Source: an uncultured Eubacteriales bacterium
GTDB lineage: Bacteria > Bacillota > Clostridia > Eubacteriales > Anaerofustaceae
Direction of reading: 5' to 3'
Assembly (NCBI GenBank): GCA_902796565.1
Contig: CADBPP010000238.1
Coordinates: forward strand, 1 to 6,620
DNA: 6,620 nt
Below are positions 1-5,174 of the stretch, piece by piece. The notes beneath the pieces are model-generated. The model worked only from the letters and a program-made list of their open reading frames with translations, was not told the origin of the DNA and searched no databases. Each line of letters opens with the position of its first letter. Position 1 is the stretch's first letter. A program made the translations under genes and the position numbers.

Positions 1-26
1 CACTCTCCCCGAAACGCAAAGAAATG

Positions 27-56
27 TTGAGCAGTTCATTTCATGAATGGTATAAT
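27..56 (+). promoter_or_regulatory. Sigma-A-type promoter with extended -10
   Basis: A perfect TATAAT at 51-56 is preceded by TGG at 48-50, giving an extended -10 (TGnTATAAT). A fair -35, TTGAGC, lies at 27-32 with 18-bp spacing. Transcription would start near 62-64, leaving a leader of about 20 bases before the ATG at 83. The spacer holds an 8-bp palindrome, TTCATGAA (40-47), beside a repeated TTCAT; it could be an operator half-site, but this is weak. This is the only convincing promoter in the window and probably drives the three genes up to 1837. Confidence 0.75.
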
Positions 57-82
57 AAAACAAAAAGACATCAGGTGCGAAA

Positions 83-766
83 ATGATATTCGGAAGAGAC
101 TCAAACAGAACATGCAGCATATGCGGAGCCAAACTTTCCAGAGGAGCCCGCTACTGTGACAACTGCGGGGCAAAGGTACCGGACGCGCCCCCCGTGGCCG
201 CTGCCCCCGGCAAGTACGCCCCGGGCCCGTCCCGCGGCATCTTCGGATCCAGGGCGGCAGTCATAATCATAGCTATGGCCGCAGCCATAGTCCTGATAGT
301 GACAGGACTTATAGTGATGTCATTTTCCTCGAGTTCCGAGCCTGTCCCCGACATTCCGGGCGGACCGGTCGGAAGCCATGACGTTCAGATACCGGATCTC
401 CAGGGAGAGGACGACAGTGATACGGATGATGGTTTCTGGGGAGATTTTCCTCAGTTCCCGGCCGGCTCGGATCCCGAACAGTTCATGCAGGGGATGGAGA
501 TGATCACCCAGAAGATGCTCTCGGAGGACATGAGTATCTCTTCAGTGAGCGTAGACTTTGACAGGGATGAAAAGAGGCTCACCGTTACAGTGCAGACAGG
601 GGAAAGCACGCTCCCGGATGACGAAACTTTCGATAAGAATGTCCAGTCGGTAAAGGATTTCATGCAGATGACGATGAAAGCCTACGGGGAAGGGAACGTT
701 TCCGTGGTCATCATCATAAAGGATGAAAACGGAAAAGAGATCTACCGCATGGAGAACCTGATGTAA
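83..766 (+). CDS. Zinc-ribbon, single-pass membrane protein with acidic extracytoplasmic domain
   Basis: The 227-aa protein opens with a zinc ribbon: Cys11-x2-Cys14 and Cys25-x2-Cys28, each pair in a CxxCGAK setting typical of the zinc-ribbon_2/DZR type. A Pro/Ala/Gly-rich linker (about 33-50) follows, then one hydrophobic helix at about 58-80. After this comes a Ser/Asp/Glu-rich stretch (82-120) and a folded-looking domain (about 130-227) with alternating beta-type segments and a predicted helix. No signal peptide is seen, so the likely topology is ribbon inside and C-terminal domain outside. The start at 83 has AGGTG at 73-77, five bases upstream, and sits just below a strong promoter. Such ribbon-plus-TM proteins are common in Clostridia but mostly uncharacterised. 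The C-terminal domain is not one I recognise, so no function is assigned. It is first in an operon with the next two genes. Confidence 0.85.
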   Translation: MIFGRDSNRTCSICGAKLSRGARYCDNCGAKVPDAPPVAAAPGKYAPGPSRGIFGSRAAVIIIAMAAAIVLIVTGLIVMSFSSSSEPVPDIPGGPVGSHDVQIPDLQGEDDSDTDDGFWGDFPQFPAGSDPEQFMQGMEMITQKMLSEDMSISSVSVDFDRDEKRLTVTVQTGESTLPDDETFDKNVQSVKDFMQMTMKAYGEGNVSVVIIIKDENGKEIYRMENLM

Positions 767-806
767 CTGCTCAGGTAAATAAGTAATAAACACACGGAGG
801 CATACG

Positions 807-1295
807 ATGGACGATTTCTATGACGAGGATCTGCTGGCAGACGAAGCCGGAGATATAAACGAAGCGGACTATATCCGCATAAGGAGGGATAACGAGGCTG
901 TTATCCAGTCTTTCGGCAAGAGCCTGAAAAAGAAGGAATACGCAGAAAAGGATATTTACCGCCTGCTGAGCATGGCTGATATGTACGTCAATTCATATCT
1001 GTTGGATAATCTGTCCCTTTCCGCCGCGGAAGGCACACAGACACTGGACGACTATTTCATGGAATATTTCCCGGAAAATGTCATCTGGGCTTCCTCCGAC
1101 AGCGTTGACAACATGATCACCGCCATCAAGGCATTTTACCGCTATCTTCTTGAGCATGGCGTGATAGAGAGGGAGGACTTTGTCTCCATGAGTGAGCTGA
1201 TAAAGGAAAAGAGGGAGCTGTGGCGTCAGGCTGCAAAGATGCCGGAGCTGCCGGATCCCGATGGGGATGAGATCGATCTCGGAGGTACGCTGTGA
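807..1295 (+). CDS. Small acidic helical protein of unknown function
   Basis: A 162-aa, mostly helical, soluble and strongly acidic protein (N-terminus MDDFYDEDLLADEAGD). The start is set by CGGAGG at 795-800, six bases before the ATG, and the gene lies 40 bases after the zinc-ribbon gene. The middle part (about 28-130) has short helices with Trp and Tyr-rich segments. The stretch AIKAFYRYLLEHGVIE (about 107-122) resembles the last helices of the SAM-like core-binding fold found at the N-terminus of tyrosine recombinases. The recombinase catalytic domain is absent, so this would be a stand-alone fold, not an enzyme. That resemblance is from memory of family patterns and is tentative. The C-terminus ends in an acidic tail. 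It is co-transcribed with the flavoprotein gene, overlapping it by four bases. Real gene: very likely. Function: unknown. Confidence 0.85.
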   Translation: MDDFYDEDLLADEAGDINEADYIRIRRDNEAVIQSFGKSLKKKEYAEKDIYRLLSMADMYVNSYLLDNLSLSAAEGTQTLDDYFMEYFPENVIWASSDSVDNMITAIKAFYRYLLEHGVIEREDFVSMSELIKEKRELWRQAAKMPELPDPDGDEIDLGGTL

Positions 1296-1837
1296 GCAGG
1301 AAGGTGCTTTTCATATCCTCCAGCCTGAGAAAGCCCTCGAATTCCGAGAAGCTCGCCAGGGAAGTTGAAAAGGGAGTCATAGCCAATAATTACGATACTG
1401 AGTTCATTACCCTGAAGGATAAGGATATCCGCTTCTGCAGGGGATGCCTCGCATGCCAGAAAACGCAGAAATGCGTCATCGATGACGATGCAGCGGTGAT
1501 CGTGGAGAAGGTAAGGGAGGCCGACGTGCTGGTGTTCGCGACACCCATTTACTATTACGAGATCTCAGGCAGCCTCAAGACGTTCCTGGACCGCTGCAAT
1601 CCCCTCTATCCCGGGGAATACCGTTTCAGAGAAGTATTCCTTGTGAGCACTTCCGAGGAGGATTCCCTTACCGTCAACGCCAGAGCGATCGAAGCGCTGA
1701 AGGGATGGGTGGAATGCTTCCCCATGGCACGTTTCGCCGGAGCATTCAGCGGCGGAGGCGCCGGAACGAACGATCTGGATTCCGAGGACTGGAAGGATCT
1801 TCTTAACGACGCGTTCCTGTTCGGGAAGGAGATCTGA
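1292..1837 (+). CDS. Flavodoxin-family NAD(P)H oxidoreductase with iron-sulfur-flavoprotein-like Cys motif
   Basis: A 181-aa protein with the NADPH-dependent FMN reductase/flavodoxin-like fold. The first strand and phosphate-binding loop are VLFISSSLRKPSNSEKL (5-21), and the second FMN loop is ATPIYYYEISGSLKTFLDR (83-101), the typical TPxYxxxxSGxLKxFxDR signature. Between them is CRGCLACQKTQKC: Cys49-x2-Cys52-x2-Cys55-x5-Cys61. This matches the compact CX2CX2CX4-7C cluster that binds a 4Fe-4S centre in iron-sulfur flavoproteins (Isf), followed by the usual IDDD. It probably moves electrons between NAD(P)H or ferredoxin and a small acceptor in the cytoplasm; the substrate cannot be told. The start is GTG at 1292, overlapping the stop before it as GTGA, with GGAGGT at 1281-1286 five bases upstream, so translation is likely coupled. 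Last gene of its operon; a terminator follows. Confidence 0.9.
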   Translation: MSRKVLFISSSLRKPSNSEKLAREVEKGVIANNYDTEFITLKDKDIRFCRGCLACQKTQKCVIDDDAAVIVEKVREADVLVFATPIYYYEISGSLKTFLDRCNPLYPGEYRFREVFLVSTSEEDSLTVNARAIEALKGWVECFPMARFAGAFSGGGAGTNDLDSEDWKDLLNDAFLFGKEI

Positions 1838-1848
1838 GCGGACCTGTT

Positions 1849-1873
1849 AAAGGTGCTATGGCACCTTTTTTTT
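1849..1873 (+). terminator. Intrinsic terminator closing the three-gene operon
   Basis: AAAGGTGC (1849-1856) pairs perfectly with GCACCTTT (1861-1868) around the loop TATG, and the T-run continues to 1873 (eight T's in a row from 1866). It starts 12 bases after the flavoprotein stop. The loop contains the ATG (1858-1860) that would give the longest reading of the next gene, which argues against that start. Confidence 0.75.
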
Positions 1874-2778
1874 ACTACAATCACGGCCTGGCCGATCGGA
1901 GAAAAGCTTTGGGGATTCTGATAGAGGATAAATACAGAAAATGGGAGGAAAAATGTGATGAGCGCTTCCGCCGCCTTAAGGCGAACGAGGAAGAGCTCAA
2001 CCGCATTTTTGCCGGTCTTTACGGCCTCGGGAAGGAGATATCCCCCGAGGTGGACGAATCCCGTATAAGTGTTAGCAGGGCTGATCTCTCCAGGGAGGTG
2101 CGCTCCCTCATCTCCTATGCCGTCGGATGCATTTTCGGAAGATTCTCTCCCGACAGGGAGGGTCTGTGCTATGCCGGAGGCAGGTGGGAACCGGGCTGCT
2201 ACGGCCGCGTCATTCCGGTAGGGGACAACATCGTCACCATTACACCGACGGGCACGGATTGGGACATCACACAAAGGTTTTCGGACTTTGTAGCTAAAGT
2301 CTACGGGGAAGACGTGCTTGAGAAAAACATGGCCTTCATAGCATGGGCCCTGGGAGGAAGGGAGGAACCGGGAAAGACTGTCGGGGAGTACTTCCAAAGG
2401 GGCTTCTATGCCGATCATTTGAGGACTTACAGGAAAAGGCCGATCTACTGGATGGTGAGCTCCGGGCCGAGAAAGGCATTTTGTGCTCTCATATATTATC
2501 ACAGATACGAACCAGGTGTTTTTGAAATGATGGACCGGGGCCCTCTGAGCGCAAGGATCCGTTTGCTGGAAGGGGAGCTCGGTACCCTGAATGATTCCCG
2601 GCCCTGCGGAGAAGGGACCCGAAAGGAAGCAGAACGTATCGAAAAGGATATTGATGAACTCAGAAGCTTTTCCGTAAGGCTTGAAGAGCTGACGGAAAGA
2701 AGGATGATCCTTGACCGTAACGACGGAATAAAGCATAATTACGGACTGCTGTCGGAAGTGCTGGAGGTGATCCGGTAA
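1858..2778 (+). CDS. Separate C-terminal domain of a PglX (BREX/Pgl) methyltransferase
   Basis: This gene encodes what is normally the C-terminal third of PglX, the adenine-N6 DNA methyltransferase of BREX-1/Pgl phage defence. Family hallmarks, in 306-aa numbering, are KYRKWEEKCDERF (25-37), KANEEELNRIF (41-51), LISYAVGCIFGRFS (84-97) with CYAGG (104-108), FYADHLRTYRKRPIYW (183-198), YYHRYEPGV (213-221), a long charged coiled coil (about 229-285), and the usual C-terminal ILDRNDGIKHNYG (284-296). It has no methyltransferase motifs, so it cannot methylate alone; a partner-binding or recognition-support role is inferred. The outer limit used is ATG 1858, but that codon lies in a terminator loop. 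TTG 1909 with GGAGA is more likely (289 aa, starting just before LIEDKYRKW). The frame is open and intact, so simple decay is unlikely. It overlaps the methyltransferase gene by one base, in reverse order to a normal pglX. Confidence 0.85.
   Translation: MAPFFYYNHGLADRRKALGILIEDKYRKWEEKCDERFRRLKANEEELNRIFAGLYGLGKEISPEVDESRISVSRADLSREVRSLISYAVGCIFGRFSPDREGLCYAGGRWEPGCYGRVIPVGDNIVTITPTGTDWDITQRFSDFVAKVYGEDVLEKNMAFIAWALGGREEPGKTVGEYFQRGFYADHLRTYRKRPIYWMVSSGPRKAFCALIYYHRYEPGVFEMMDRGPLSARIRLLEGELGTLNDSRPCGEGTRKEAERIEKDIDELRSFSVRLEELTERRMILDRNDGIKHNYGLLSEVLEVIR
1876..1881 (+). promoter_or_regulatory. Possible -10 element for the split methyltransferase genes
   Basis: TACAAT lies just after the terminator T-run. 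Transcription from it would begin near 1888, ahead of the GGAGA at 1898-1902 and the TTG start at 1909. No good -35 is present 16-18 bases upstream (sequence near GTGCTA), and no TG extension is seen. It is noted because the two genes need some promoter or read-through past the terminator; support is weak. Confidence 0.2.
1898..1902 (+). promoter_or_regulatory. Ribosome binding site supporting a TTG start at 1909
   Basis: GGAGA sits six bases before an in-frame TTG at 1909-1911. By contrast, the ATG at 1858 has only AGGT three bases upstream, inside the terminator stem. This site therefore favours a 289-aa product over the 306-aa one. Confidence 0.5.
2763..2770 (+). promoter_or_regulatory. 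Perfect Shine-Dalgarno inside the end of the C-domain gene
   Basis: GGAGGTGA is a full 8-base complement to the 16S anti-Shine-Dalgarno. It lies within the last codons of the C-domain gene and seven bases before the ATG at 2778. With the TAATG stop/start overlap, it fits coupled, strong translation of the methyltransferase gene and fixes that gene's start. Confidence 0.85.
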
Positions 2779-5090
2779 TGAGTACAGGCAGGAACAGAAT
2801 GAGAGAATTGGCCTCCGGTATCCATGGGATGATGATGGACGCGGAAAACAAAAGACTCATGGAAATTGGGGAGAGCATTACACAGCTTGGGGCCATTGAA
2901 TACGATATATCTCTGCAGTTCATACTCCTTGCCTCGGCTGCATATCTGCGCTGGGCGATGCCCGCTCTTTTCCCCGATGGAGGATGTGACGCTCCCGAAG
3001 ATGCGATCGCCCTTATGAACCGCAGATTCCCCGGGATCTTCTCTTCCTTCGGTGATGTGCCCGTGAGCCCCTGCTCGGATGAGGTATGGGAGATTCTGAT
3101 GGGTATTATGGCAGACTCGTCGGAAGAACGGGATCCCCGTATCCTGGGATGGCTGTACCAGTTTTTTATAAGCGGCGAGCATGACCGGGCGGTGGATGCC
3201 CTGAAGAGGAAAAAAGTCACTCCGGATGAGATCCCTGCTGCTACACAGCTGTTTACCCCGGAGTGGGTCACCGAATACCTGGTGGATAATTCCCTGGGGA
3301 TCATGTGGGCCGCATCCGATCCGTCCGGTCCGCCAAAGGAGTCCCTTCCTTTCCTCATAAGGGAGAGGATCCCCGCAGGAAATGAGCGCAGCGAAGGCGC
3401 AGGGATCCCCACCGTGTTCGATCCCTGCGTGGGATCCGGCAACTTTCTCGTATGCGCCTTTGATGTGCTGGCGGGCATGTTCACGCAGCGCGGGTCCACC
3501 GAGAAGGAGTCCGCATCGAGGATACTGTCCGGCTCTCTCTTCGGGTGCGACATAGACGAGCGCATGGCGGCTCTTGCCAGGTTTGCCCTGATGATGAAGG
3601 CCGTACGGTATGATCCGTCCATCGGTGATACGGCCGTGTGCCGCAACATAGTTGCCTTGACGGGACCGGACAGGTATGCCGGGGCCTTCGCCGGGGATGT
3701 GGAAAAGGAAGACAGCGCAGCAGGGGATACCCTGAAGAAGCTGGTGTCCGCGTTTTCGGGCGTCCGTGAATACGGGAGCCTTGCCGTGCTTGACGGAGTC
3801 GATGTATCCCTTCTGGAGAAATGTGAAAGGATCGTATCGGAAAAACTGAAGGCCGCGGTTCCCGGCGCCGGGAGAATGCTGGATCTCATAAGACAGGCGA
3901 GGATGCTTTCGGACAGATATGATGTGGTGCTCACAAATCCGCCGTACCTGAGCAGGTACACAGGGGAACTTAAGACATTCGTCACAAAGCATTATCCTCA
4001 GTATAAGAAGGACCTGTTTGGCGTGTTCATCTACCGCTCAAGCAGGATGATAAAGGAAAACGGTTTTCTGGGAATGATGACGCCTATGGTATGGATGTTC
4101 ATCCGTTCCTTTGAGGCCCTGAGGCGTCACATCATGAACGACATGTCCATCCTGACCCTGACCCAGATGGAATATTCCGCCTTTGATGACGCCACCGTGC
4201 CCCTTTGCGCTTTCGTGCTGACCGGGGACGCCTCTTCAGGCGAGGGCACATATTTCCGGCTCGCGGATTTTCCGGGCGGGATGGATACCCAGAAGGAAAA
4301 GCTCCTGGAGGCTGTCTCGGACAGCGGCTGCCCGTACCGCTATACCACGGACAAGGGAGTCTTCTCCCTTCTGCCCGCAAGCCCCATCGCCTACTGGGCA
4401 AGTCCGGCTATGATATCTGCCTTCGGAAAGGGCATACCCCTGGGGGATATCGCTTCCTCGAAACAGGGCCTTGCCACCACGGACAATGAAAGGTATCTGA
4501 GGCTGTGGCATGAAGTGGATTTCTCCTGCATAGGATTCGGCATGAAGGACACTGAGGAGGCCGCCTGCTCCGGATACAGATGGTTTCCGTACAATAAGGG
4601 AGGGGACTACAGGAAATGGTACGGAAACAATGACTACGTCGTTGATTATGAGAACGACGGGGAAAGCATCAAAAGGAGCGTTATGGAGAAATATCCGTAT
4701 CTGAAAAGGCCCGATTACGTCGTAAAGAATACGGAGTACTATTTCAGACCCTCCGCCAGCTGGTCCCTCATATCATCATCGGACACGGCATTCCGTTACA
4801 AGGACGAAGGCTCCATTTTCGACGTGGCCGGAATGAGCCTGTTTTCGGAGAGAGACCTCCTGTTCCTTCTGGCCCTTTGCAATACGAAGACGGCCAGGGA
4901 GATACTCAGGATCATTGCCCCCACCATCAATTTCCAGTGTGGGGACATTGCCAGGATACCGGTGATCTTCCCGGATGAGGATACGAAAGGGAGGATCTGC
5001 GCTCTCGCGGAGGAAAATATAGAGATCACGCGGGAGGACTGGGACAGCTTTGAGATCTCCTGGGATTTCAAAAGGCATCCCCTGGTGTGA
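2778..5090 (+). CDS. pglX: PglX-type adenine-N6 DNA methyltransferase lacking its C-terminal domain
   Basis: A 770-aa gamma-type N6-adenine methyltransferase using SAM. Motifs in order: a helical N-terminus with GWLYQFF (124-130); QLFTPEWVTEYLVDNSLG (157-174), the motif X region; motif I FDPCVGSGNFLV (214-225); motif II FGCDIDERM (255-263); catalytic motif IV TNPPY (386-390). The target-recognition part has KQGLATTDNERYLRLW (562-577), RWFPYNKGGDYRKWYGNNDY (601-620), a YYFRPSASWSLIS stretch (654-666), FDVAG (681-685) and APTINFQCGDI (714-724). It ends at DWDSFEISWDFKRHPLV (754-770). In ordinary PglX (about 1,200 aa from memory) the chain continues from here into the KANEEELNRIF domain; here that domain is the upstream gene. 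The first 45 residues are not PglX-like, and the usual N-terminal region with the YTWFNRLIALRFMEVN-type helix is missing. All catalytic motifs are intact. The gene symbol reflects family, not proven BREX membership: no other BREX gene is in view. Confidence 0.92.
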   Translation: MSTGRNRMRELASGIHGMMMDAENKRLMEIGESITQLGAIEYDISLQFILLASAAYLRWAMPALFPDGGCDAPEDAIALMNRRFPGIFSSFGDVPVSPCSDEVWEILMGIMADSSEERDPRILGWLYQFFISGEHDRAVDALKRKKVTPDEIPAATQLFTPEWVTEYLVDNSLGIMWAASDPSGPPKESLPFLIRERIPAGNERSEGAGIPTVFDPCVGSGNFLVCAFDVLAGMFTQRGSTEKESASRILSGSLFGCDIDERMAALARFALMMKAVRYDPSIGDTAVCRNIVALTGPDRYAGAFAGDVEKEDSAAGDTLKKLVSAFSGVREYGSLAVLDGVDVSLLEKCERIVSEKLKAAVPGAGRMLDLIRQARMLSDRYDVVLTNPPYLSRYTGELKTFVTKHYPQYKKDLFGVFIYRSSRMIKENGFLGMMTPMVWMFIRSFEALRRHIMNDMSILTLTQMEYSAFDDATVPLCAFVLTGDASSGEGTYFRLADFPGGMDTQKEKLLEAVSDSGCPYRYTTDKGVFSLLPASPIAYWASPAMISAFGKGIPLGDIASSKQGLATTDNERYLRLWHEVDFSCIGFGMKDTEEAACSGYRWFPYNKGGDYRKWYGNNDYVVDYENDGESIKRSVMEKYPYLKRPDYVVKNTEYYFRPSASWSLISSSDTAFRYKDEGSIFDVAGMSLFSERDLLFLLALCNTKTAREILRIIAPTINFQCGDIARIPVIFPDEDTKGRICALAEENIEITREDWDSFEISWDFKRHPLV

Positions 5091-5133
5091 ACCGCCGCCG
5101 GTGCGGCCTGTGGTGAAGAAAACGCTTATTAAT

Positions 5134-5170
5134 AGCAGAGGTCCCGGCTTATGCCGGGACCTCTGCTGTT
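5134..5170. terminator. Strong hairpin terminator between convergent genes
   Basis: AGCAGAGGTCCCGGC (5134-5148) pairs perfectly with 5153-5167 around the loop TTAT, giving a GC-rich 15-bp stem. On the + strand it is followed by GTTTT, and on the - strand by ATTAATAAG. It probably ends the methyltransferase transcript and may also stop the alpha-galactosidase transcript coming from the other side, whose stop codon is at 5175-5177. The 43 bases between the methyltransferase stop and the stem hold only a minor 5-bp hairpin (GCCGC/GCGGC, 5094-5107). Confidence 0.85.
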
Positions 5171-5174
5171 TTAC

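Noticed and set aside
1858..2778. C-domain gene as a pseudogene remnant of a decayed upstream pglX
   Set aside because: The frame is intact over about 290 codons, family motifs and natural C-terminus are kept, it has a plausible ribosome binding site, and it is translationally joined to the next gene.
1606..3992. Long - strand open frames (1606-2736, 2660-3985, 2739-3992) opposite the PglX genes
   Set aside because: Their translations are low-complexity, rich in Ser, Arg, His and Pro, with no recognisable motifs, while the + strand frames carry clear family signatures and ribosome binding sites.
1858..5090. Phase-variable inversion of pglX, as known for some BREX loci
   Set aside because: Both parts lie on the same strand, no inverted repeats flank them and no recombinase gene is visible, so a simple inversion does not explain the order.
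1884..5126. Shared CGGCCTG (1884-1890 and 5104-5110), each followed by a GA-rich stretch and GCTT, as a possible scar of a pglX tandem duplication
   Set aside because: It lies where the duplication model would put a repeat, but a 7-base match with gaps is expected by chance in sequence of this composition.
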